NCBI GenBank assembly: GCA_963514095.1
Contig: OY741268.1
Span: forward strand, 3,122,001 to 3,186,000
DNA length: 64,000 nucleotides
Source of the DNA: Eutrigla gurnardus
Taxonomy: Eukaryota > Chordata > Actinopteri > Perciformes > Triglidae
Reading direction: 5' to 3'
In this document: piece by piece, positions 43,316 to 53,138 of the stretch
Layout of the letters: each line of letters starts with the position of its first letter
Numbering within the stretch: the first letter of the stretch is position 1
Notes under the pieces: model-generated
What the model was told of the DNA's origin: nothing
The model's input: only the letters and a program-made list of their open reading frames with translations
Databases searched by the model: none
Program-made: the position numbers and the translations under genes

Positions 43316-43860
43316 ATTCAATTCAATTCAATTTTATAGTGTCAAACAACAGAAGTCATCTCCGGTCACTTAACATTGAGCAGGACTAGAATACGCTCAA
43401 AATTTCAAGAGTCAACACAATTTCAAAGTCCCAACATCACCCAGGGGCAAGCTTTACAGCGACAGTGGCGAGAAAAAACTGACTTAATGGGCTTTTAGGC
43501 AGAAATCTCGTGCAGCCCAGGCCCTTGGGTTCCGACTGCATTTGGTGTTGGTAGTATAGTAGTAGTAGCATTAACAGTAGTGGTGGCATCAACAGAAGCA
43601 TGTATTAAGTAGTAGTCCGTGGCAGCAGGCACAGCCACGCCGAGATGGATCCATCCCAACCACGTCACTGTAGACCAAAAGCAGGAGTAGTTGAGCAGTC
43701 ACACAGCAGGCAGGTGGATCTACAATGTGGTGTTTCCAGCGTCAGGCCAGTTAGCAGTCTGCATCGGTCAGGACCTCAGTGGACTCTGCTGGACCAGGAA
43801 GCAAAAGCCAGACTCCCGGGAGTGATCCCGGGAGTAGTCAGTACTTAGTAACAGTAGAGA
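43316..43860. repeat. Dispersed teleost repeat starting with (AATTC)n
   Basis: A run of ATTCAATTCAATTCAATTTT is followed by GCGAGAAAAAACTGACTTAATGG, like common dispersed repeats in teleosts. No protein frame. Confidence 0.45.
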
Positions 43861-44062
43861 TGCCAATTTTAGTCAATTACTTTAATTAAAAATACTTGTG
43901 GAAACAGTCAAACAAAACCATAGCATTGGTGCAGTCCGGGTCAGGTTCCACCACGGTCCAGGGAGACCTGCTAGGCGAGAAAGCACAAGCATATACAAAG
44001 AAGAGACACAGTGTTGCTAGATAAATAAATAATAAGGATAGAACGGTATGGTGGACAGAGAA

Positions 44063-46767
44063 TTATACAGAGTAGGACAATTTAAAAAGGTGTGTTTTGA
44101 GGTGGGACTTGAAGGTGTCAATGGAGTCCAGAGTACCTATGTGTAGTGGGAGTGAGTTCCAGAGTCTAGGTGCTGAGCAGCTAAAAGCTTGAGCTCCCAT
44201 TGAGGTGAGTGGGAATGAGGGGGTGGAAAGCAGGGCGGCAGATGAAGAACGGAGTGAACGGGGTGGGATATAAGGGTGTAGCATATTAGAGAGATATGGG
44301 GGGGTGTGGTTATGAAGAGCTTTGAATGATAGTAGAAGGAGTTTGTAATGTATACGCTGTTGGACAGGGAGCCAGTGAAGTTGCATGAGGACAGGTGTAA
44401 TATGGTCAGATAACTTGGTGCAGGTGATGATTCTGGCGGTGGTATTCTGGATGGTTTGTAGCCGGTGGATGAGTTTCTGTGGTAGACCGGTGAGGAGGGA
44501 ATTACAGTAGTCCAGGCGGGAAGTGACCAGACCATTTATGAGGATTTCGGTGGAGTGCTGGGTGAGGGAGGGGCGAAGTCTGGAGATATTGCGGAAATGG
44601 AAAAAGGCTGTGCTTGAGATGTTGTTGATGTGGGACGTGAATGAGAGAGTACTGTCCATAACACCAAGACTTTTAACTTTAGTTGAAGTGGGGACCAGAC
44701 AACCGTCAATGAGAATACTGAGGGGGTGGGATTTGGAGAGTGATGATTTGGATCCGATGAGAAGAATTTCACTTTTATTGCCATTGAGTTTGAGGTTGTT
44801 GTTTGACATCCAGTTTGTGATGGTTTGCAGGCAGTCGATGAGGGCAATAGGTGGTGATGTAGTGTCTGGTTTGGTGGTGATGTAGATTTGGGTGTCGTCA
44901 GCATAACAGTGGAAGTGGATACCAAAATGACGGAAGATATTACCGAGGGGGAGGATGTAGATGATGAAGAGTAGGGGATCGAGGACAGAACCTTGTGGAA
45001 CACTGTGGAGGAGTGGTGAGGGTGATGATCTGGCGTTTTCTCCTTGGATAACAGGTAAGAATGAAACCACTGAAGGGCAGTGCCAGAGATCCCAAACAAT
45101 CTAAGAGGATGGTGTGGGATATTGTGTCGACGGCGGCACTGAGGTCTAGGAGTATGAGGATGGTGAGTAGGCCAGAATCCGCTGTTAAGAGAAAGTAATT
45201 TGTTATTTGAGTGAGAGCTGATTCTGTGTTATGATGGGGACGGAAACCAGACTGGAAAGGCTCAAAGAGGTTGTTTCTTGATAGATGGTCGTGAAGTTGG
45301 CAGGCAACTGTACGTTCGAGAACTTTTGAGATGAATGGGAGGTTTGAGATAGGACGATAGTTATTGAATTCATTCGGGTCTAGGCCAGGCTTCTTTAGTA
45401 TCGGTATTACTGAAGCAGTTTTGAGTAGGGAGGGAACAATGCCATTTGACAGAGAGGAGTGAACAATCTGTGTGATGAGTGAGGAGAGTGTGGGGAGACA
45501 GGCCTTGACCAGTGCGGTAGGAAGTGGATCACGTTGACAAGTGGTAGACCTGGAGGACATGATCAGTTGAGATATCTGTTGATCCGAGGGAAGATGGAAA
45601 GCAGACAGGGTACTGGTGGGCCGGACAGTAGCATTAAGCCAAGGAGTGAGTGACTGAGAAGACAAGGAGGGGGTAAGGTGGTGATGTATGGAGTAAATTT
45701 TGTGATTGATGAAGACCAAGAACTGCTGACACTGAGGGGCTGACGTGAAGTGGGTGACAGATTATTTTGGCATGAGTACTTTATTTACTGTGGAGAATAG
45801 AATCCTGGTATTGTTTCCGTCCCGGTGGATGATGTCGGAGTAAAAGGCAGATTTGGCAGTATTTAGAGCGGTCTTGTAGGAGGTGATGTGATCCGAGTAC
45901 ATTTGAGAGTGAATAGTGAGTCCAGTTTTCCTTGCAAGGCGCTCAAGGCGGCGACCATGTGTTTTAAGTTGGTGGAGGTCAGAGGTGAACCATGGAGCAG
46001 TCCTAGAAAAGGTCACTGTGTGGGTTTTTGGTGGAGCCAGGGTGTCCAGTGCAGTGAGTAGTGTGCTGTTGTAATGGTCGACAAGTTCAGTAACAGAGAA
46101 GAGGCGTGGATGAGGAATTGGCGTAGAAATTAAACTGTTAAGTTCTGTGATGTTGATGTTCTTGATATTACGGAAGGACATGATACGGTCTTGGCGGGGT
46201 TTGCAGACAGGAAGGTTGACATCAAAAGTTATGAATTTGTGATCTGACAGTGGAAGTTCTGTACTGGAAATGTTGAATGGGACAACACCAGAACAGCAGA
46301 TCAGGTCTAAAATATGGCCCTTATTGTGTGTTGGAAATGTAACATACCGAGTGAGGTCAAAACTGTCCAGGGTGGAAATAAAGTCGGTGGAAAAAGTGTC
46401 CTTAGGATTTTCAACATGGATATTAAAATCCCCAGTTAAAATTATATTTGGAGTGATGGCACATAGATGCTAAAATAGATGAGAGTTCAGTGATGAAGGT
46501 GGTAGTGGCCTTAGGTGGACGATAGACAGAGACGATGATAGTGGGTACAGGTCCCTTTAACTGCACAGCCAGTACTTCAAGTGATGGTGAATCTTTCACA
46601 GGAACGGGAAGTATTTTCAAACTTTCGCGATACAACAGGGCGAGGCCCCCGCCTTTACCGGAGGTGCGTGGTTTAGCAGTGTAAACAAACCCAGGTGGCA
46701 GAGACTGATTTAAATGAAAAAAGTCGTTAGGCTGCTGCCAGGTTTCAGTAAGACAGACAATGTCCAA
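44063..46767 (-). pseudogene. L2-like ORF2 (endonuclease and reverse transcriptase)
   Basis: The endonuclease part (46423-46767) has DIVCLTETW and KGGGLALLYR and stops near the GDFN-type block. The reverse transcriptase has DPLPTALVKACLPTL, PILKKPGLDPNEFNNYRPIS, FQSGFRPHHNTESAL, LLDLSAAVDTISH, then after a frame break near 45000 VPQGSVLDPLLFIIYI and the active site CYADDTQIY. The C-terminal region has HWLPVQQRIHYKLLLLSFKA and FSCSAPRLWNSLPLHIGTLD, characteristic of L2. At least three frame breaks (about 46425, 45740, 45000) disable it. The reverse-transcriptase C-terminal 335 residues are intact. Confidence 0.85.
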
Positions 46768-46932
46768 GTTAGAGTCTGTACTAAAATCGGAGAGGAACGT
46801 TGCTTTATTCGTGAGAGACCTGATATTGAAGAGAGAGAATTTGAGAGTGACGTTGGAAACTTTCTGAGTCTGTTACACAGGGATTAACACAGAGTGGTCA
46901 ACCGACCTCGTAACTCGGTTTGACTTACGTGA

Positions 46933-47650
46933 TCACAGCGACCAAAAGGAGTGAATGACGCAGCTGTTGTCATCCACAGAAAGAGGAGTGATTGATTGTT
47001 GATTTGTTATGAGGGTGAGGGGGCAGCAGCCTGCGGCAGAAAGAAGAGGGTTTCCCCAGTTGTCTGGTCTCCTTCGAACCGACTCCACCGCTGCTGCCGC
47101 TGCTGCTGCCGCTGCTATTGCCGCTGCTATTGCCGCTGCTATTGCCGCTGCTGCTGCCGCTGCTATTGCCGCTGCTATTGCCGCAGCTGGGATGGAGTCC
47201 GGTTCCGTGAGAGGGGAAGGAGGAGCACCAGCCGCTGGAACAAAAGCGGCCGAGAGGACGTCGGCAGGGTGAACAGGGACATCAGGTGGTAGCGAGGCAA
47301 AGCGGTTGGTGAGGTTGAGGGTCGGAGGCAAGGCCACGCAGGGACACCCGGTCCTAACTTTGCCCACCACCACAGACCAGGGGGGCTGCGAGCTGGGGGT
47401 TAAGCACAAGGAGGGCCGGTAACAGGGTGATGAAGATGGGTCCCAGAGGATGGTGTCGGCGATGGTTCATGGAGGAGATGATTTTGGACTGTGTGGCTGC
47501 GGTGTCAGCGAAGTCGGTGAGGAGAGAGTCTTTTTTCCGGAGTTCTTCTGAGAGTCGTCTGATGTTATCCTTGAGGTGAGTGATGTGTTTCTCTGCTTTT
47601 CTGCAATTATCGCAGGGGTTGATGGTGCATGGTGAGATGCAGGGTGCCAT
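46933..47650 (-). pseudogene. L2-like ORF1 with coiled coil and alanine-rich expansion
   Basis: The ATG at 47648-47650 starts MAPCISPCTINPCDNCRKAE, with a Cys cluster followed by a heptad-like helix (HITHLKDNIRRLSEELRKKD). A frameshift near 47400 leads into the frame 46933-47409, which contains an Ala/Ile-rich tract encoded by the trinucleotide array at 47088-47182. I infer an RNA-binding ORF1 role from position and coiled coil. Confidence 0.5.
47088..47182 (-). repeat. GCN/ATT trinucleotide array encoding poly-Ala with Ile
   Basis: Units of GCTGCTGCC and GCTGCTATT on plus encode Ala with spaced Ile on both strands in one frame each. About 30 codons. Confidence 0.85.
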
Positions 47651-48240
47651 GTTTGGAGCAGATGGTGGCTGTGGAAAGGAGAAATCAGCTTCGGCAGAAA
47701 AGGTGTTTGCGTATGGTAGGTTTGCTAGCAGCTAGCTAGGTCGCTAGTGTAGCTTCAGAAAGAGAGGCAGTGGAGACTTGTTACACACGAGGACTCCAGT
47801 TGGAGTCCACGGCGTTGAAGAGGCACATGTAGCAGGCAGTTTAGAAAGTGGTAGAAGGCGATACTTGATGGAAATATAGATGGAGACTTCCCTGTTGAGA
47901 TATTTCAGGTCCAATTTACAATCCTTCCAGTCTACCATGTGTTACAGTGACATAACACTTGTTGGATAGCTCATGCGAAGCATGTGATCAGTCTCAACCA
48001 TGTTCCCTGTTGGTTCCCTGTGGCTCTAATTTTTACATATTTTAGAATATGCTTGAGTAAATAAGTAATCTGAACTATACACTTCCTATAAATCTTGCAG
48101 GTGATTCATAAGTTCAATGTTGATGGGCAGAACTGACAAGTGCTTTGAGCACTTGCTCCACAATGACAACAACCTACGTGGAAAAGTAGGACATTTAGTG
48201 CCTTTCTGCCAACATCATGCCCTCACTTGAAGTAATGCCC

Positions 48241-48312
48241 TGCGATGGCCGGGAATCGAACCCTGGTCAACTGCTTGGAAGGCAGCTATGCTCACCACTA
48301 TACCACCATCGC
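48241..48312 (-). tRNA. tRNA-Gly (anticodon UCC), unit 1
   Basis: 72 nt with acceptor GCGATGG/CCATCGC, D arm GGTATAGTGGTGAGCA, anticodon loop CTTCCAA (UCC) and T loop TTCGATT. One A-G mismatch lies in the T stem (CAGGG against CCCGG). Otherwise canonical. Confidence 0.8.
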
Positions 48313-48648
48313 TACAGTAAAAGCTTTTCACTGCAAGGTTGGCAATTCATCAGCTATCCATATTTGACGCACAACATGCTAATTCTAATTTTATCCAGCA
48401 ATTGGGACAAATAGAGTACTCAGAGCTTCAAAGTCGGTGGTTCAGTCGCAGACAGCTGGTATCAACATTTAACCACAGGTGAGGGATTGGTAGTGACGCA
48501 TGTTGACATTTTCCAAACTCTGTGGGTACATTTCCACTGTGACCGGTGATTTGACGGTTCAATCACTTGATGAGGGTTTTGCGAGTCCAACTCCGACCAG
48601 AGCCATTAATATTTCTCGAAAATTGGATACACAATTTATTTCTTCGGT

Positions 48649-48730
48649 GTTGTTGTGGCCGAGTGGTTAAGGCGATGGACTCGAAGTCCATTGGGGTCTC
48701 CCTGCGCAGGTTCGAATCCTGCCGACAACG
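48649..48730 (+). tRNA. tRNA-Ser (anticodon CGA), unit 1
   Basis: 82 nt with acceptor GTTGTTG/CGACAAC, long variable arm (GGGGTCTCCCTGCGC), anticodon loop CTCGAAG (CGA) and T loop TTCGAAT. All stems close. The body is close to Ser(AGA) genes, so the CGA anticodon may have arisen by anticodon change. Confidence 0.85.
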
Positions 48731-49108
48731 AGGTACTCCTATAAGGCCACCAATGATATAGATGGTGACTTCCTTGTTAAGAGGTCCAATTTACAATGCT
48801 TCCAGTCTATCATGAGTCACAGTGACATAACACTTGTTGGATAGCTCATGCGAAGCATGTGATCAGTCTCAACCGTGTCCCCTGTTGGTTCTCTAATTTT
48901 TACATATTTTAGAATATGCTTGAGTAAATAAGTAATCTGAACTATACACTTCCTATAAATCTTGAAGGTGATTCAGAAGTTCGATTTTGATGGGCAGAAC
49001 TGACAAGTGCTTTGAGCACTTGCTCCACAATGACAACAACCTACGTGGAAAAGTAGGACATTTAGTGACCTTTCTGCAAACATCATGCCCTCACTTGAAA
49101 TAATGCCC

Positions 49109-49180
49109 TGCGATGGCTGGGAATCGAACCCGGGTGAATTACTTGGAAGGCAGCTATGCTCACCACTATACCACCATCGG
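49109..49180 (-). tRNA. tRNA-Gly (UCC) pseudogene, unit 2
   Basis: The first base is C instead of G, so the acceptor end pair is lost. The anticodon stem is broken (GCTGC opposite GTAAT) and the T stem has a change. The anticodon UCC is still readable. Confidence 0.7.
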
Positions 49181-49474
49181 TACAGTAAAATCTTGTCACT
49201 GCAAAGTTGGCAATTCATCAGCTATCCATATTTGACGCACAACATGCTAATTCTAATTTTATCCAGCAATTGGGACAGAGAGAGTACTCAGAGCTTCAAA
49301 GTCGGTGGTTCAGTCGCAGACCGCTGGTATCAACATTTAACCAGTCTGTGGATACATTTCCACTGTGACGGGTTATTTGACGGTTCAATCACTTGATAAG
49401 GGTTTTGCGAGTTTAACTCCGACCAGAGCCATTAATATTTCTCAAAAATTGGATACACAATTTTTTACTTCGGT

Positions 49475-49556
49475 GTTGTCGTGGCCGAGTGGTTAAGGCG
49501 ATGCACTAGAAATCCTTTGGGGTCTCTCCGCGCAGGTTCGAATTCTGCCGATACTG
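49475..49556 (+). tRNA. tRNA-Ser (AGA) pseudogene, unit 2
   Basis: The anticodon loop CTAGAAA gives AGA, but the anticodon stem has two mismatches and the acceptor 3' side (CGATACT) no longer pairs with GTTGTCG. Confidence 0.7.
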
Positions 49557-49957
49557 AGGGACTCATATAACCAGTGAAAGGCCACCAATGATGTAGATGG
49601 TGACTTCCTTGTTAAGATATTTCAGGTCCAATTTACAATGCTTCCAGTCTACCATGTGTCACAGTGACATAACACTTGTTGGATAGCTCATGCGAAGCAT
49701 GTGATCAGTCTCAACCATGTCCCCTGTTGGTTCTCTAATTTTTACATATTTTAGAATATGCTTGAGTAAATAAGTAATCTGAACCATTCATTTTCTGTAA
49801 ATCTTGCACGGTATTCAGATGTTCCATGTTGATACTGTGACGGGCACAACTGAAAAGTGCTTTGAGCACTTGCTCCACAATGACAACAACCTATGTGGAA
49901 AAGTAGGACATTTACTGCCTTTCTGCCAACATCATGCCCTCACTTGAAGTAATGCCC

Positions 49958-50029
49958 TGCGATGGCCGAGAATCGAACCCGGGTCAACTGCTTGGAAGGC
50001 AGCTATGCTCACCACTATAACACCATCGC
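49958..50029 (-). tRNA. tRNA-Gly (anticodon UCC), unit 3
   Basis: 72 nt with all stems closing: acceptor GCGATGG/CCATCGC, anticodon stem intact, T stem CCGGG/CTCGG with one G-U. One D-arm change (GTGTTATAG) weakens the A box. This is the best-preserved Gly copy. Confidence 0.8.
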
Positions 50030-50349
50030 TACGGTAAAAGCTTGTCACTGCAAAGTTGGCAATTCATCAGCTATCCATATTTGACGCACAACATGCTAAT
50101 TCTAATTTTATCCAGCAATTGGGACAGATAGAGTACTCAGAGCTTCAAAGTCGGTGGTTCAGTCGCAGACAGCTGGTATCAACATTTAACCACAGGTGAG
50201 GGATTGGTAGTGACGCAAGTCTGTGGATACATTTCCACTGTGACCGGTGATTTGACGGTTCAATCACTTGATAAGGGTTTAGTGAGTCCAACTCTGACCA
50301 GAGCCATTAATATTTTTCGAAAATTGGATACACAGTTCTCTACATCTTT

Positions 50350-50431
50350 GTTGTCGTGGCCAAGTGGTTAAGGCGATGGACCAGAAATCCATTGGGGTCT
50401 CCCCGCGCATGTTTGAATCATGCTGACAACG
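50350..50431 (+). tRNA. tRNA-Ser (AGA) pseudogene, unit 3
   Basis: The acceptor and anticodon stems close, but the base before the anticodon is C instead of the invariant U, the T loop is TTTGAAT instead of TTCGAAT, and the D arm reads CCAAG. It is probably not functional. Confidence 0.7.
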
Positions 50432-50695
50432 GGAGACTCCTATAACCAGAGAAAGGCCACCACTGATATAGATGGAGACTTCCCTGTTGAGATATTGCTT
50501 GGGTAAATAAGTAATCTGAACCATAGACTTTCTGGAAATCCTTCTAATGGCTTCTGAAGTTCTCTGTTGATACTGTGACGGGCAGAACTGAAAAGTGCTT
50601 TGAGCACTTGCTCCACAATGACAACAACCGACATGGAAAGGTACGATATTTACTGCCTTTCTGCCATCATCATGCCCTCACTTGAACAAATGCCC

Positions 50696-50767
50696 TGCGA
50701 TGGACAGGAAACAAACCCAGGGCAACTGCTTGGAAGGCAGCTATGCTCACCACTATACCACCATTGC
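50696..50767 (-). tRNA. tRNA-Gly (UCC) pseudogene, unit 4
   Basis: The T arm is destroyed (GGGTTTGTTTCC), the acceptor has one mismatch, and the anticodon arm is intact. Confidence 0.7.
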
Positions 50768-51022
50768 TACACTAAAAGTTACTGCAAAATTGGCAATTCA
50801 TCAGCTATCCATATTTGACACACAACATGCTTAGGGTTTTGTGAGTCCAACTCCTACCAGGGCCATGAATATTTCTCGAAAATTCGATACACAATTTGTT
50901 CCAATGTTGTTCCAAAAAATGGCTTCTGTCATCCTTACCTTACATCCTCTGCGAACCCTGATTTAGTCTGGTCTCAATGTGACAATGTCTACCTCACCCA
51001 ACTAGTGCTTCTTTACTGTTGT

Positions 51023-51089
51023 GGTTCCATGGTGGTTAGCACTCTGGACTCTGAATCCAGTGATCTGAGTTCAAGTCTTAGCGGAACCT
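51023..51089 (+). tRNA. tRNA-Gln (CUG) pseudogene
   Basis: GGTTCCATGGTGGTTAGCAC shows a five-base deletion in the D arm compared with the usual tRNA-Gln. The anticodon arm GGACTCTGAATCC (CUG) and acceptor GGTTCCA/TGGAACC-like pairing (here CGGAACC) are largely retained, for 67 nt in total. Confidence 0.7.
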
Positions 51090-51190
51090 TTATAAATGAC
51101 TAAGCCTTAGATAATTAAACCCTTCAATGTTTTGTTTGGTGTAGAATGAGTGGGTAAAAGGTGTGTGATTATTTTCAAAGAATGCAGTCT

Positions 51191-51198
51191 GTTGGTTG
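51191..51198. repeat. Left 8 bp target duplication of the hAT element
   Basis: GTTGGTTG, repeated at 52120-52127. Confidence 0.9.
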
Positions 51199-52119
51199 CA
51201 GGGCCGGAGTGGGACTCATTTTCAGCCCTGGAGTTTCATACCGGCCCACTTTAGATCACGACCTATTATATTAAAATAATGTAATTATAACTTTACATGT
51301 TAAGCATACAATAGCGCACTGTTCTCTAAAGCCTTGTAATTCCGTGTATTTTCACACAGCCTTGTGGGCACAAGTGCCCATAGTTCGGCCGTGTTCAGCT
51401 GTCTGTTTCCCGGCTGGTTTGCGTGCGGCGCGTCTTGGCGTTTCGCGTTCGACGGAGAGTCCGCCTGTGTGGACTCTTGTGGACCTGGGCGGGCCGGTGT
51501 TTGACCGATGTCCGCGGGCTTTTCAGCCAGCTCTGAGGGTGATAGTCCCGACAGTTCGGCTGGGTTCTTGTGTCTATTTACCTGCGGGAATCCCCGCAAC
51601 GCGTCCGAGTGTTTTACGTGTGTACGGACGGAGCAGAAGTCCGGCTTCGCTGTGCGTAATTGTGGCGTGGCGCGGACCTGGACCGGCCGGTGCTTAAGTG
51701 AGCTGCACGGGCTTTTCACACAACCTTGGGGGCACAAGTGCCCATAGTTCGGCCGTGTTCAGCTGTCTGTTTCCCGGCTGGTTTGCGTGCGGCGCGTCTT
51801 GGCGTTTCGCGTTCGACGGAGAGTCCGCCTGTGTGGACTCTTGTGGACCTGGGCGGGCCTGTGTTTTAGTGAGGACCGCGGGCTTTTCACCATGGTCTGG
51901 GGGCATCAGGGCCGAGAGTTCGGCTGGGTTCTTGTGTCTATTTACCTGCGGGAATCCCCGCGACGCATACACGTGATACCCACTCCACTCAGTGCCATGA
52001 CTGAACACCGGCACAAAAATAAATAAAAATAATAATTGAACACCGGCCCTCGCGGCCCAAAAGTCAGACCGGCCCACCGGGAATTGTCCCGGTCCTCCCG
52101 ATTAGCCACTCCGGGCCTG
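51199..52119. mobile_element. Non-autonomous hAT element, 921 bp
   Basis: The left end CAGGGCCGGAGTGG and the reverse complement of the right end CAGGCCCGGAGTGG form a 14 bp inverted repeat with one mismatch. The perfect 8 bp duplication GTTGGTTG on both sides is diagnostic of hAT. There is no transposase. The interior is dominated by a two-copy direct repeat of about 245 bp spaced 362 bp apart. Confidence 0.9.
51354..51965. repeat. Two-copy direct repeat inside the hAT element (period 362 bp)
   Basis: Copy 1 (about 51354-51600) and copy 2 (about 51716-51965) share CACAAGTGCCCATAGTTCGG, GGTTTGCGTGCGGCGCGTCT and GGGAATCCCCGC. Segments in between differ by substitutions and small indels. Both strands stay open over much of the repeat, giving proline-rich frames without motifs. 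Confidence 0.85.
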
Positions 52120-52127
52120 GTTGGTTG
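52120..52127. repeat. Right 8 bp target duplication of the hAT element
   Basis: GTTGGTTG, identical to 51191-51198. Confidence 0.9.
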
Positions 52128-52405
52128 GGCTCTGTGGTTTGGCTACCATTGATACTTGAATGAATCCAGCAGAGCTACCGTTATTATGTTATGGATAGAG
52201 TACTCAGCGCTCCAAAGGAATAGTCATTTATCGGCTATCCGTGGCGTTTTCTCCCCTCCGGTAATGGAGCCTGGTTATGTGTTTGAGCAGAGCAGACAGA
52301 TGTGTCCAGGTGTTTTAACCCCTTCAGAGTGTCCCCTTCTGTGTCCATTGGAATGGACATGACATATTTAATTTTTCGTCAGCGCAATATTATTTCTCTC
52401 TGTGT

Positions 52406-52490
52406 AATAATAATTATTAGTATTATTAGTATTAGTATTAGTATTTTTATTATTATTATTAGTAGTAGTAGTAGAAGTAGGAGTATTACT
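52406..52490. repeat. Interrupted (ATT/AGT)n microsatellite
   Basis: Runs of TATTAG and AGTAGT units. Downstream, TTATATAGCACCTTTTAAAA and AAGTGCTTCACAA is a short dispersed teleost repeat. Confidence 0.8.
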
Positions 52491-52734
52491 TCATTTATAT
52501 AGCACCTTTTAAAACATTGACAAAGTGCTTCACAACAATAATAAAACAGTAATGCAAAACATGCCTTCATACATACATACATTCATAATGTATCTACATT
52601 AACCTGTTTTATATTTAATGTTAGCAGATGACTAAAACAGGGAAACCAGACTCTTATTGGAAGGACATCTGCATAAAATATGCCCAGGGCCAATACTACT
52701 TTTCAACTGGCAAACGTCCAAACAAAAACCTTAC

Positions 52735-52948
52735 CTATAGCACTTTGATCATAGCACTGTTCTTAAGGTATGTTTGCTGAACAGCTTCTACTTTACTCAG
52801 ACGAGGATCTAACACTTGTTCTATTTTTAGCTCTTACTTTATCGGCAATGATATGTTGTGGTTTCTTTGTTTCTTTCTTTTGACAAATGTACTTATTGTA
52901 AGTCGCTTTGGACAAAAGCATCTGCTAAATGACCTAAATGTAAATGTA
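52735..52948 (-). repeat. Dispersed repeat, copy 2 (inverse of 17106-17312)
   Basis: Reverse complement of copy 1 throughout, ending TGACCTAAATGTAAATGTAG. Only scattered mismatches. Confidence 0.8.
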
Positions 52949-53113
52949 GTGTCTTAGTTGCATGTAGTATGGCCCTCTTTTTGTACCCCCCCTAGCCAGC
53001 AGATCTGTCATCAGCCGCTGGCTCCAGTAAGGCAGGAAAAGTTGAGACGGAGTCAGGGCGAGTCCGAGTCAGGTAGAGGAGACACGGAGACAAGAAGAGG
53101 AGACACAGAGACA

Positions 53114-53138
53114 GGGGGGGGGGGGGGGGGGGGGGGGG
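53114..53138. repeat. G25 homopolymer
   Basis: Twenty-five consecutive G in a GA-rich segment with repeating GGAGACAC units. It is prone to slippage and quadruplex formation. Confidence 0.95.

Larger units (their letters stand above)
43862..47865 (-). mobile_element. L2-like LINE, nearly full length
   Basis: On minus, an ORF1-like frame (46933-47650), endonuclease (46423-46767), linker (45762-46181) and reverse transcriptase with C-terminal domain (44063-45719) appear in the standard order over 4 kb. The 3' end is near 43862. It lies between the tRNA-Lys pair and the Gly/Ser tRNA array and abuts the first array unit at about 47866. Confidence 0.75.
47868..50900. repeat. Tandem array of about 850 bp units, each with a tRNA-Gly and a tRNA-Ser
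   Basis: Unit starts, marked by GATAKAGATGGWGACTTCC-like sequence, lie at about 47868, 48756, 49591 and 50466. Each unit contains ATGCGAAGCATGTGATCAGT, a Gly gene on minus, TTCAAAGTCGGTGGTTCAGT and a Ser gene on plus. The last unit is shortened by deletions and loses its Ser gene. Divergence between units is highest inside some of the tRNAs. Confidence 0.9.

Noticed and set aside
47009..47272. Poly-Ala plus-strand frame
   Set aside because: Consequence of the GCN array inside the minus-strand LINE; no independent coding signal.
51300..52077. Two overlapping minus-strand frames sharing a Pro/Asn-rich repeat
   Set aside because: They arise from the 362 bp direct repeat in a non-autonomous hAT element; no motif.
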